NCBI GenBank assembly: GCA_964631605.1
Contig: CAZVYG010000071.1
Coordinates: forward strand, 1-28,191
Length of the DNA stretch: 28,191 nucleotides
Direction: 5' to 3'
DNA from: JARKQH01 sp964631605
GTDB lineage: Bacteria > Verrucomicrobiota > Verrucomicrobiia > Limisphaerales > UBA8199
How positions within the stretch are numbered: the first letter of the stretch is position 1; each line of letters opens with the position of its first letter. Positions 7,929 to 15,587 of the stretch are shown here, one piece after another. The notes under the pieces are model-generated. The model saw only the letters and a program-made list of their open reading frames with translations, did no database searches and was not told the origin of the DNA. Position numbers and translations under genes: made by a program.

Positions 7929-8828
7929 ATGAAACGTTCAAAAATCGCCCGGCGGTTTCGGATCAAGCCCGGGACCCGGTTTCGATCGAAAGATCACCCC
8001 ACCGACTGCAGCGACGCGCCGCCGCTGCGCCACCTCAGCGGGGAGGAACTCAAGGACCGGGCGCGGGAGTACGTGCAGAAGAACCTCGAGAAACTGTCGC
8101 GGGCACAGGAACTGTTATATGCCAACGACGTTTACTCGGTCCTGATTATGTTCCAGGCCATGGACGCGGCGGGCAAGGACGGCATGATCAAACACGTGAT
8201 GTCCGGCCTCAATCCCCAAGGCTGCCAGGTGGCCAGCTTCAAAGTCCCCTCCGCCGAGGAGCTCGACCATAATTTTCTCTGGCGCTACCAGCGTCACCTG
8301 CCCGAGCGGGGCCGGATCGGGATTTTCAACCGCAGTTACTACGAGGAAGTGCTGGTGGTGCGGGTGCATCCGGAGTTGCTCGAGCGGCAGAAGCTGCCGC
8401 CCGGTGACCGCGGCAAACGGTTTTGGCAGGAGCGCTACGAGGATATCAATGCCTTGGAGCGGCACCTGGCGCGCAACGGCACGCTGATCCTGAAATTCTT
8501 CCTCCACCTGTCCAAGGAGGAACAAAAAAAACGCTTCATGGAGCGGCTGACCAAGCCGGAGAAGCACTGGAAATTCAGCGCCGCGGATTTGGCTGAGCGG
8601 GCGCATTGGGACGATTACCGCAAGGCTTACGAGGAGGCCATTACGGCCACGAGCACGCCCTGGGCGCCCTGGTATGTGATTCCCGCCGATCATAAATGGA
8701 TCGCCCGCGCGGCGGTTTCAGCCATTGTGAGCCACGAAATCGAGGCGCTGGGGCTCAAACCGCCAACCATACCACCCTCCCGCCTGAAAGAGCTGGAGGC
8801 CGCCCGCCGCAAGCTCGCCCGCGAGTGA
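7929..8828 (+). CDS. ppk2: Polyphosphate kinase 2 family protein
   Basis: 299 aa. It is a PPK2 of the one-domain kind, which transfers phosphate from polyphosphate to a nucleoside phosphate (class I usually NDP; class III AMP or ADP), in the cytoplasm. The Walker A is AMDAAGKD (residues 77-84), following LIMFQ. The Walker B and lid region is GIFNRSYYEEVLVVRVHPE (131-149), with the basic lid FLHLSKEEQKKRF later. The N-terminal HLSGEELKDRAREYVQKNLEKLS helix is typical. The start ATG 7929 gives the basic leader MKRSKIARRFRIKPG; the frame upstream to 7764 has no family match. It diverges from the transporter across a 222-bp gap in which I found no convincing promoter. It is followed 48 bp later by der. 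The class cannot be fixed by eye. Confidence 0.92.
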   Translation: MKRSKIARRFRIKPGTRFRSKDHPTDCSDAPPLRHLSGEELKDRAREYVQKNLEKLSRAQELLYANDVYSVLIMFQAMDAAGKDGMIKHVMSGLNPQGCQVASFKVPSAEELDHNFLWRYQRHLPERGRIGIFNRSYYEEVLVVRVHPELLERQKLPPGDRGKRFWQERYEDINALERHLARNGTLILKFFLHLSKEEQKKRFMERLTKPEKHWKFSAADLAERAHWDDYRKAYEEAITATSTPWAPWYVIPADHKWIARAAVSAIVSHEIEALGLKPPTIPPSRLKELEAARRKLARE

Positions 8829-8876
8829 GGGCTTTTTGCCTTTAACAACGGGGCCGGTTGAACCATCCTCCCGGCG

Positions 8877-10406
8877 ATGCCAGGCTTGATTGCCATTGTC
8901 GGGCGGCCCAATGTCGGGAAGTCGGCCCTGTTTAACCGGATTGCTGGCCGGCGCATTGCGATTGTACACGACCAGCCCGGCGTGACGCGCGACCGCGTCA
9001 GCGCGGAAGTGGAATGGCGGGGCCATCCCTTTACGCTGGTGGATACGGGCGGCATCGGGCTGCTGCGCGGCGAGAAAGCCGACGATGTCATCACGCGGGC
9101 GGCACTCGAGCAGGTCGGGATTGCCATCGAATCGGCGCAACTGATCATTCTGGTGGTCAACGTGCAGGAAGGGGTGGTGCCGCTGGACCGCGAGGCCGCG
9201 GCGCGGTTGCGCCGGAGCGGCAAGCCGGTTTTGGTCGCCATCAACAAGGTGGACACCCCCAAACTGGAAACCGCCGCCCTGGAGTTTGCCGAGCTGGGTT
9301 TCGACCGCCTCTTCCCGGTGAGCGCGATTCACGGCGGAGGCATCGGGCCGCTGATGGACGCCGCGCTGGCGCTCCTGCCTGCCCCTCCCCCTGCGGCAGA
9401 GCCGGACTCCGAAGCGGGGCCATCGCCAGCCCGCGAAGCGGGCGCGCCGCTGAAACTGGCCATCGTCGGCCGGCCCAATGTCGGGAAATCCTCGATCATC
9501 AATGCGCTGACCCACTCGCAACGGGTGGTGGTCAGCCCGATTCCCGGCACGACGCGCGACGCGGTGGATGTGCCCTTTGAAGTCGAAACCGACGGGGTCC
9601 GGCAGTCCTATGTGTTGATTGACACGGCGGGGATGCGCAAGCTGCGGCGGGTGTCGGATTCGATCGAGTTCTTCAGCGTGAAACGGGCCGAGGACTCGAT
9701 CGCGCGCTGCGACATTGCCATTCTGGTGCTGGACGCCGAGGCGGGAATCACCGAGCAGGACAAGAAAGTCGCGGACCTGATTGTCGAACAACGGCGGGCG
9801 TGCATCGTGGTGGTCAACAAATGGGACCTGGTGGAGGAACCGGTGCGGAAGGCGCGTGAGGAGGAGATAGCGCGCCGCCGCAAAGGGGAGAGCTCGCATG
9901 GCCCCAGGCACATGACGACGCTGGCCGAGTTCGGGGAATGGGTCCAGGGCCAGTTGTTCTTCCTGGACTACGCGCCGGTGATATTCACCTCGGCAAAGTC
10001 GGGTTTCAATCTCGAACGCCTGCTGGAGGCCGTTCGCTACGTGGCCGCGCAGTTGCAGCAGCAAATCCCGACGGCCATTCTCAACCGCACCCTTCAGGTC
10101 GCGGTCGAGCGCCGCCAGCCGGTCAGTGCCCACGGTCATCGGCTCAAGTTCTATTACGCCACCCAGGTCCGCACCGCGCCTCCCACCTTCCTCCTGTTTG
10201 TGAATCGGCAGGAGATGTTTTCCGAGCCTTACAAGAAGTATTTGGCGGATCAATTGCGGCGGGCGTTCGGTTTTGAGGGATGCCCGATCGTTCTGACGCC
10301 CCGGGCGCGGCCCAAAACCATCGAGCCGGTGCGAAAGCCGCGGTCGGGGCGGCGGGAACGCGGCGGACGCGGCGAGGCGCGCCCGGGGGCAAGCCGGCGC
10401 CGGTAA
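8877..10406 (+). CDS. der: Ribosome-assembly GTPase Der (EngA)
   Basis: 509 aa, slightly longer than usual because of a linker and a basic tail. There are two tandem G domains. The first has GRPNVGKS at 9-16, DTGG at 56-59 and NKVD at 123-126. The second has GRPNVGKS at 198-205, DTAG at 249-252 and NKWD at 314-317. A KH-like domain follows to about 485, then an arginine and glycine-rich tail (GRRERGGRGEARPG). Der helps 50S subunit maturation. Between NKWD and the G5 site there is an extra charged stretch (KAREEEIARRRKGESSHG) not found in short homologues. CCCGGCGATG at the start shows no classical Shine-Dalgarno. It converges on the ACT gene with no gap at all. Confidence 0.96.
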   Translation: MPGLIAIVGRPNVGKSALFNRIAGRRIAIVHDQPGVTRDRVSAEVEWRGHPFTLVDTGGIGLLRGEKADDVITRAALEQVGIAIESAQLIILVVNVQEGVVPLDREAAARLRRSGKPVLVAINKVDTPKLETAALEFAELGFDRLFPVSAIHGGGIGPLMDAALALLPAPPPAAEPDSEAGPSPAREAGAPLKLAIVGRPNVGKSSIINALTHSQRVVVSPIPGTTRDAVDVPFEVETDGVRQSYVLIDTAGMRKLRRVSDSIEFFSVKRAEDSIARCDIAILVLDAEAGITEQDKKVADLIVEQRRACIVVVNKWDLVEEPVRKAREEEIARRRKGESSHGPRHMTTLAEFGEWVQGQLFFLDYAPVIFTSAKSGFNLERLLEAVRYVAAQLQQQIPTAILNRTLQVAVERRQPVSAHGHRLKFYYATQVRTAPPTFLLFVNRQEMFSEPYKKYLADQLRRAFGFEGCPIVLTPRARPKTIEPVRKPRSGRRERGGRGEARPGASRRR

Positions 10407-10835
10407 TCAAAGGCGGAGCATCTCTTCCTGGGTCATCGGTCGCAGCCCGGCCTTTTCGAGCACCGACCGGGCCAGGGCCAACTCCGGGACTTCCAGGATG
10501 AGGATGGCGCGATTATTGGCCACGAACCCGGAGCAATTGGCAAGATTGACCTGATTGCGGCCCAGCAGGTCGGCGACGGATTGGAGGGCGCCGGGACGAT
10601 TTGGGGTCTCGACCACCAACACCTCCAGCAGCGACACCATCAGGCCTTTGTCGCGCAGGGCCTGCAGACCCGCCTCGAGTTTGTCCACGAGGAACTTCAT
10701 CACGCCGAAACTGCCGCTGTTGGCGATGGTGACCCAGCGCAGGTCCACGTTGGCATCGGCGAGGATTTTGGTGATGCGGGCGGTCTGGCCCGGTTTGTTT
10801 TCGACGAAGACGGCTAACAGGCTGGTGGCGCTCAT
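10407..10835 (-). CDS. Tandem ACT-domain protein
   Basis: 142 aa. Two ACT domains make up the whole protein: the first begins LLAVFVENKPGQTARITKILADANVDLRWVTIA, the second VLVVETPNRPGALQSVADLLGRNQVNLANC. ACT domains bind amino acids or related small molecules and act as sensors. Stand-alone pairs of this kind are regularly encoded beside phenylacetate-CoA ligase and indolepyruvate oxidoreductase genes, as here, which suggests allosteric control of arylpyruvate or aryl-acid metabolism by an aromatic or branched-chain amino acid (inference from context). It follows the ligase gene after 48 bp in the same direction, so co-transcription is likely. Its stop codon (10407-10409) abuts the stop of der (10404-10406). 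Confidence 0.88.
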   Translation of the reverse strand: MSATSLLAVFVENKPGQTARITKILADANVDLRWVTIANSGSFGVMKFLVDKLEAGLQALRDKGLMVSLLEVLVVETPNRPGALQSVADLLGRNQVNLANCSGFVANNRAILILEVPELALARSVLEKAGLRPMTQEEMLRL

Positions 10836-10883
10836 GGGGATGTGGGTTTGAGAACTTAGGATCCGGTGGTGTGCAGTACAGTG

Positions 10884-12176
10884 TCAAAGCGAGCGTTTGT
10901 CCAGCACGCGCCTGGCTTTGCCCTCGGCCACCGGGAGCGAGCCGGGCGGCACCAGGTCCACCTTGGGTCGGACCCAGATTTCGGCTTTGAGCTTTTCGAC
11001 GAGCTGGTTTTGGAGGGCGGCCAGGTGCTCGACCTGGCCGTCGAAGCCGCAGCCCGACAACTCGACTTTCACCGTCAGGTCATCGAGTCCTTCGAGGATG
11101 ATGAGGTAATTGCGGCCGACCTGGGGCATGGACATGAGAACCTGCTCAATCTGCTGTGGGAAGACGTTCACTCCGCGAATAATAAGCATGTCATCGGAGC
11201 GTCCGGTGATGCGGTTGATGCGGCGGTGGGTGCGGCCGCAAGGACACGGCTCGGCAATCACCGAGGTGATGTCGCGGGTGCGATAGCGGAGGATGGGCAT
11301 GGCCTCGCGCTTGAGGGTGGTCAGCACCAGATCGCCGCGCTGTCCATCGGGCAGCGGTTCGCCGGTGGCGGGGTCAACGATTTCCAGCAGGAAGCAGTCC
11401 TCCCACAGGTGCATGCCGGCTTTCTGTTCGCATTCGAAGGCCACGCCGGGGCCGTTCATCTCGGTCAGGCCGTAGGAGTTGTAAACATCCACGCCGAAAG
11501 CCTCTTCGATGCGCTTGCGCGTCTGCTCGGTGTGCGGCTCGGCGCCAACGAACGCCTTGCGGAGCTTGAGGTCTTTGCGCGGATCAATGCCCCTTTGTTC
11601 GAGGTAATTGGCGAAATAAAGGGCGTAGCTGGGGAGAATGTGAACCGCGGTGGTGCCGAAATCCCGCATCAGCATAAGCTGGCGTTCGGAAGTGCCCGGT
11701 CCGGACGGAATGACCAGGCAGCCGACCCGCTCGGCCCCATAGTGCATGACCAGCCCGCCGGTGAACAGGCCGTAGCTCATCATGTTCTGGAAGACGTCGG
11801 CCCGCGTGATGCCGGCCGCCACCAGCGACCGGGCGATCATGTCGGCTGCGGTGTTCACGTCGTTTCGGGAGAAAAAGATGGCTTTGGGTTTGCCGGTCGT
11901 ACCGCTGGAGGTGTGGAGGCGGACCGGTTCATCGGGTTCGACCGCCAGCAGGCCATTGGGGTAAATGGCGCGCAAGTCGGCGGCGGTTGTAAAGGGCAGG
12001 CGACGAACATCTTCGAGCTGGCGGATGTCTTCCGGCCGCAGGTTCAGTTCGGAAAATTTCTTCTGATAGAAGGGCACGCGCGCCGCCAACCGGGAAACCG
12101 TTTGCTGAAGCCTTTGGAGTTGCAGAGCTTCCAGGGCGGGGCGCGACAGGGTCTCAGATTCGTGATCCCAGAACAT
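10884..12176 (-). CDS. paaK: Phenylacetate-CoA ligase (AMP-forming)
   Basis: 430 aa, standard for the PaaK branch of the ANL adenylating enzymes. It activates an aryl-acetate with ATP and CoA. The phosphate loop TSSGTTGKPK lies at 89-98. A5-type NSYGLTEMNGPG and the hinge region YRTRDITSVIAEPCPCGRTHRRINRITGRSDDMLIIRGVNVFP are intact, including the zinc-like CPCGRTH motif of this subfamily. The C-terminal PaaK domain ends at KARRVLDKRSL, holding the A10-type lysine. The downstream ACT gene and divergent iorAB place it in arylpyruvate and aryl-acetate metabolism. The natural acid (phenylacetate, indoleacetate or 4-hydroxyphenylacetate) cannot be decided. A weak promoter is proposed directly upstream. 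Confidence 0.94.
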   Translation of the reverse strand: MFWDHESETLSRPALEALQLQRLQQTVSRLAARVPFYQKKFSELNLRPEDIRQLEDVRRLPFTTAADLRAIYPNGLLAVEPDEPVRLHTSSGTTGKPKAIFFSRNDVNTAADMIARSLVAAGITRADVFQNMMSYGLFTGGLVMHYGAERVGCLVIPSGPGTSERQLMLMRDFGTTAVHILPSYALYFANYLEQRGIDPRKDLKLRKAFVGAEPHTEQTRKRIEEAFGVDVYNSYGLTEMNGPGVAFECEQKAGMHLWEDCFLLEIVDPATGEPLPDGQRGDLVLTTLKREAMPILRYRTRDITSVIAEPCPCGRTHRRINRITGRSDDMLIIRGVNVFPQQIEQVLMSMPQVGRNYLIILEGLDDLTVKVELSGCGFDGQVEHLAALQNQLVEKLKAEIWVRPKVDLVPPGSLPVAEGKARRVLDKRSL

Positions 12177-12186
12177 GGTGGCAGGG

Positions 12187-12215
12187 CTTGTATCCCGAGC
12201 CGGGAGGCTTGTCCA
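12187..12215 (-). promoter_or_regulatory. Candidate promoter for paaK
   Basis: The minus strand has TGGACA (12210-12215) and TACAAG (12187-12192) separated by 17 bp, a fair sigma70-like pair. It would start transcription only a few bases before the ATG at 12176, giving a very short leader. There is no experimental support and the -10 is weak. Confidence 0.25.
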
Positions 12216-12234
12216 GCACGGAATAGGGCGAGAA

Positions 12235-12258
12235 TTTCATTTCCAAAGAGGGATGAAA
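12235..12258. promoter_or_regulatory. Inverted repeat in the paaK-iorA divergent region
   Basis: TTTCAT at 12235-12240 and ATGAAA at 12253-12258 face each other across 12 bp in the 111-bp gap between paaK and iorA. The position suits an operator shared by both directions. The arms are short and AT-rich, so chance is quite possible. Confidence 0.2.
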
Positions 12259-12287
12259 ACAGTATTAAGCTGCCCGGCTAATATCGC

Positions 12288-13931
12288 ATGAAAGAGAGCA
12301 AGCGACTGTTGTTGAGCGGGGACCAGGCCATCGCGCTGGCGGCCCGGCATGGAGGCGTGGCGCTGGGGGCGGGCTACCCCGGCACCCCCTCGACGGAAAT
12401 TCTGGAGTCCTTCTCGGAGTACGGCGGGCACGGACAGTGGTCCCCGAACGAGAAGGTGGCGCTGGAGGTGGCGATTGGGGCGGCGTTTGCGGGAGCGCGG
12501 GCGCTCTGCACGATGAAACATGTCGGGCTCAATGTCGCCTCCGACCCGTTCTTCACCGCGGCGTACACCGGCGTCACGGGCGCGCTGGTGATCGTCTCGG
12601 CCGACGATCCAGGCATGGCCTCCAGCCAGAACGAGCAGGACAATCGCCACTACGCGGTGGCGGCGGGTGTGCCGATGCTCGAGCCATCCGACTCACAGGA
12701 AGCCTACGACTTCACCCTCGAGGCCATCCAGATTTCCGAGCGCTGGAAAATCCCCGTTTTGCTGCGGGTGACCACGCGCGTGTGCCACAGTTATACGGTG
12801 GTGGAACCGCGCGGCGCGAACGGCGCTTCCCCCGTGGCCAACTACGAGCGGGACATCAAGGGGCGGGTGATGATTCCCGCCTACGCGCGGCCCGCCCATC
12901 GCCGGCTCCGCCAGAAGCTGGCGCAGATGCAGGAATGGAACGAAACCTGCCGGCTCAACCAGGTCCTTTCGGGAAGCAACATGCTGGGAATTATCACTTC
13001 CGGCATCTCCTACATGCACGTCCGCGAGGCCGCACCCGAAGCCAGCGTGCTCAAGCTCGGCTTCACCCATCCGCTGCCGCTGAAGAGAATCGAGGCGTTC
13101 GCCAAATCGGTCCAGCGGTGCATTGTCGTTGAAGAAGGGGACCCTTACCTGGTCGAGAACATCCGGGCGGCAGGCATCCCGGTCGAGGGCAAGGCCGAGA
13201 TGTACCGGTTTGGGGAGCTGGACGTGGCGCGGGTGAAACGGATTCTGAATTATGATCTCACGCCGGAGCCGGCCAAGCCTCCCGGCAAACCGCCGCAGCT
13301 CTGTGACGGCTGCCAGTACCGGGTCGTTTTCGAGGCGTTGCGGAAACGGGACTGCATCGTGGCGGGCGACATTGGCTGTTACACGCTGGGGGTGCTCCAG
13401 CCGTTCGAGGCGATTGATTCGTGCGTGTGCATGGGTGCCAGCCTGGGGGTGGGCTTGGGTCTGCGTCACGTGCTGCCGCCCGATCAGGCCCGCAAGGTCG
13501 TGAGCGTCATCGGTGACAGCACCTTCGTGCACAGCGGCATCAGCGGCCTGGTGGAGATGGTTTACAACCCCCCGCCGACCGGCCATGTGCTGATCATATT
13601 GGACAACGCCACCACGGCCATGACCGGGCACCAGGAGCATCCGGGGACCGGGCGCAAGCTCAACCACGAGCCCACGAACAAAGTCGTGCTTGAAGACCTC
13701 ATCCGCGGCATCGGGGTCAAGCGCGTGTTCATCATCGAACCCCGGTTTGGCAACAACAACTTCGAGCAGGTGCTGGACGAGTGTTTGGCGGGCAATGAGT
13801 TGTCGGTCATCATTGCCCGGCGGCCCTGCATATTGATTGCCAAGGAACTCCGTCAATACGAGAAAGCGGCCTGCGAATGCTCGGCGGCGGCGCCTGAAGC
13901 GGCGGCCCAGCCGGCCTGCAACGCCGTGTAA
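12288..13931 (+). CDS. iorA: Indolepyruvate ferredoxin oxidoreductase alpha subunit, lacking the C-terminal ferredoxin domain
   Basis: 547 aa. With IorB it decarboxylates indolepyruvate and related arylpyruvates to aryl-acetyl-CoA, reducing a ferredoxin. The pyrimidine-binding half has GYPGTPSTEI (29-38), NEKVALEVA, MKHVGLNVASDP and DDPGMASSQNEQDNR. The TPP-binding half has LCDGCQYR (338-345; LCPGCPHR in most relatives), GDIGCYTLG, and the TPP motif GDST...N (409-440), then HPGTG. Typical IorA proteins go on to a 2x[4Fe-4S] domain of about 80 residues. This one stops after PCILIAKELRQYEKAACECS plus an alanine-rich tail with only scattered cysteines. iorB starts 8 bp later, so no out-of-frame remnant fits. 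The start ATG 12288 lacks a Shine-Dalgarno. Family assignment is firm; the electron route is open. Confidence 0.92.
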   Translation: MKESKRLLLSGDQAIALAARHGGVALGAGYPGTPSTEILESFSEYGGHGQWSPNEKVALEVAIGAAFAGARALCTMKHVGLNVASDPFFTAAYTGVTGALVIVSADDPGMASSQNEQDNRHYAVAAGVPMLEPSDSQEAYDFTLEAIQISERWKIPVLLRVTTRVCHSYTVVEPRGANGASPVANYERDIKGRVMIPAYARPAHRRLRQKLAQMQEWNETCRLNQVLSGSNMLGIITSGISYMHVREAAPEASVLKLGFTHPLPLKRIEAFAKSVQRCIVVEEGDPYLVENIRAAGIPVEGKAEMYRFGELDVARVKRILNYDLTPEPAKPPGKPPQLCDGCQYRVVFEALRKRDCIVAGDIGCYTLGVLQPFEAIDSCVCMGASLGVGLGLRHVLPPDQARKVVSVIGDSTFVHSGISGLVEMVYNPPPTGHVLIILDNATTAMTGHQEHPGTGRKLNHEPTNKVVLEDLIRGIGVKRVFIIEPRFGNNNFEQVLDECLAGNELSVIIARRPCILIAKELRQYEKAACECSAAAPEAAAQPACNAV

Positions 13932-13939
13932 GAAACCGC

Positions 13940-14458
13940 ATGTCCTCCATGAAAGATACTGTTACCAACGTGGTGGTGGCCGGCCTCGGCGGGCAGGGCG
14001 TTTTGCGCGGCACGGACATTTTGGCCGAGGTGGCGTTGCGCGCCGGATTTGACGTCAAGAAAAGCGAGATCAAGGGCATGAGCCAGCGGGGCGGGTCGGT
14101 GACCGGCGATGTGCGATTTGGCAGGGAGGTGTTTAGTCCCATGGTACCGGTGGGCGAAGCGGATTTTCTCCTGGTGCTCGAGCCCACCCAAGTGGCGCCC
14201 AACCAACACCTGCTGCGGCCCGGGGGGGTGCTGATCACCCCGGACGCAATCAATGTCGAAAAGTTGCCGAACAAAAAAGCCTTGAACGTCGCGTTGCTTG
14301 GCGCCTTGAGCGCGCACCTGCCCATGAGCGAAGAGCTTTGGCTGGAGGCCTTGCGGGAAGGTTTTGACACCCGGTTTTTCGAGGGCAACAAGACGGCTTT
14401 TGCCATCGGGCGCGCGGCGCAGGCCTCCCGGCTTGGAGGCGGGACCGGAGGCGGCTGA
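13940..14458 (+). CDS. iorB: Indolepyruvate ferredoxin oxidoreductase beta subunit
   Basis: 172 aa, a gamma-type (POR/KOR CoA-binding) domain protein. The N-terminus VVVAGLGGQGVLRGTDILAEVALRAGFDVKKSEIKGMSQRGGSV is the hallmark of the family: GLGGQG followed by the SQRGG loop. It ends after EALREGFDTRFFEGNKTAFAIGR with a short glycine-rich tail. It has no iron-sulphur cysteines itself, as usual. It starts 8 bp after iorA (a second ATG at 13949 is possible), and its TGA overlaps the ATG of the thioesterase gene as TGATG. Translational coupling of all three is likely. Confidence 0.93.
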   Translation: MSSMKDTVTNVVVAGLGGQGVLRGTDILAEVALRAGFDVKKSEIKGMSQRGGSVTGDVRFGREVFSPMVPVGEADFLLVLEPTQVAPNQHLLRPGGVLITPDAINVEKLPNKKALNVALLGALSAHLPMSEELWLEALREGFDTRFFEGNKTAFAIGRAAQASRLGGGTGGG

Positions 14459-14886
14459 TGGAAATGCTCAAACAATATATGGCCGGCGACCTGTTTGCGG
14501 AGCGCTGCAACATTGAACTCCTTTCAGTGGGGCCGGGCCAGGCGCGGGCGAAGATGACCTTGCACCCGCACCACCTCAACGGGTATGGCACGGTCCAGGG
14601 GGGCGCGATTTTTACGCTGGCCGATTACGCTTTTGCGGCGGCCTCCAACTCGCATGGAACGGTGGCGGTAGCCATTAATGTGAGCATCTCGTTTCTGAAA
14701 GCGGCCACCACCGGCACCCTCTGGGCGGAGGCGCGCGAGATTTCGAGGAACTTCAAGTTGGGGAGCTATACCGTCGAAGTCAAAGACGACGCGGGAGACC
14801 TGGTGGCGCTGTTCCAAGGGATGGTCTATCGGAAAAAGGATCCCATCGCTGCGGTCACGTCCAGCCGCGGCGGCCAGGCCGCCTAA
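14458..14886 (+). CDS. PaaI-type hotdog-fold acyl-CoA thioesterase
   Basis: 142 aa, a single hotdog domain of the PaaI family, which hydrolyses aryl-acetyl-CoA (phenylacetyl-CoA and hydroxylated forms) and so protects the free CoA pool. The signature is NGYGTVQGGAIFTLADYAFAAASNS: the central helix and the catalytic-type aspartate in TLAD are present, but the first histidine of the usual HGG is glutamine (QGG), a variant also seen in other family members. The second half (NVSISFLKAATTGTLWAEA, VEVKDDAGDLVALFQGMVYRK) is regular. It is translationally coupled to iorB, which fits a role on the IorAB product. Its stop overlaps the stop of the convergent bioC-like gene by 3 bases. Confidence 0.88.
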   Translation: MEMLKQYMAGDLFAERCNIELLSVGPGQARAKMTLHPHHLNGYGTVQGGAIFTLADYAFAAASNSHGTVAVAINVSISFLKAATTGTLWAEAREISRNFKLGSYTVEVKDDAGDLVALFQGMVYRKKDPIAAVTSSRGGQAA

Positions 14887-15587
14887 ACCGGTAGGGCTTC
14901 CAGGGCCAGCCAGGCCCAGGTCGAAACCACCTTGCCCTCGCGCTGGTGGAGGCCGTCATAACGACGCAGGGCCGCGCGCAGGCGGCCCGCCCCGAGGCGT
15001 GCGCGGCCCGTAACGCCGCTGTGGTGGAGACAGCGAGCCAGCTCCAAGGCCGAGGCAAAATAATGTTCCTCAACCCATAGCTTGGCGCGGATCACCCGCA
15101 GGCCGGCCGAGGTAAAAATCGCTCGCCAAGCCGCCTCGTCCCGCCAACGCAAGGGCGTCTCAGGCACTAACGCGCGCCATTCGGCCAAACAGGGTTCGCA
15201 GGCGACGGCGTGGACCATCCGCCCCCCTGGTTTGAGGCCGCGTTTCCAGCGGCCCAACACCTCGACCGGGTTGTCGGCCCATTGCAGCAACCCTGAGGAA
15301 ACCTGCACGGACACGGCGGGTAACGACTCGACAAAAGCATCCAGGAGGAACCATTCCGCTTCAGGAACGGCCTGGCGACCGAGGGCAACCATGCGCGGGG
15401 AAGCGTCGGTGGCCCGCAATCGCGCGCCCTGCCGGCAGAGCCAGCGGCTCAACGCCCCGGTGCCAGCCCCCAGCTCGAGCACCTCCTCAGCCGGAGCGAC
15501 GTGGACAAACGCTCCCACACGGTCTGCAAACGCGCGTTGCGGCGCGGCGTGCCTGTCGTAGGAGTCTGCACAACCATCAAACCGCAC
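14883..15587 (-). CDS. SAM-dependent methyltransferase, BioC-like
   Basis: 234 aa, a class I methyltransferase. The N-terminal pattern RFDGCADSYDRHAAPQRAFADRV and the SAM site ELGAGTGALSRWL (38-50) match malonyl-ACP methyltransferase BioC, as do SSGLLQWADNP and WKRGLKPGG. BioC methylates malonyl-ACP so the fatty-acid system can extend it to pimeloyl-ACP for biotin. The identification is strengthened by the neighbour: the upstream gene is an alpha/beta hydrolase of BioH/BioG size, and the two overlap by 11 bp. Other biotin genes (bioA, bioB, bioD, bioF) are not in the window. A generic methyltransferase with another small-acid substrate is the alternative. Confidence 0.7.
   Translation of the reverse strand: MRFDGCADSYDRHAAPQRAFADRVGAFVHVAPAEEVLELGAGTGALSRWLCRQGARLRATDASPRMVALGRQAVPEAEWFLLDAFVESLPAVSVQVSSGLLQWADNPVEVLGRWKRGLKPGGRMVHAVACEPCLAEWRALVPETPLRWRDEAAWRAIFTSAGLRVIRAKLWVEEHYFASALELARCLHHSGVTGRARLGAGRLRAALRRYDGLHQREGKVVSTWAWLALEALPV

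Noticed and set aside
8829..8876. Promoter or terminator between ppk2 and der
   Set aside because: GGGCTTTTTGCCTTT has T runs but no stable stem before it and no sigma70-like pair after it.
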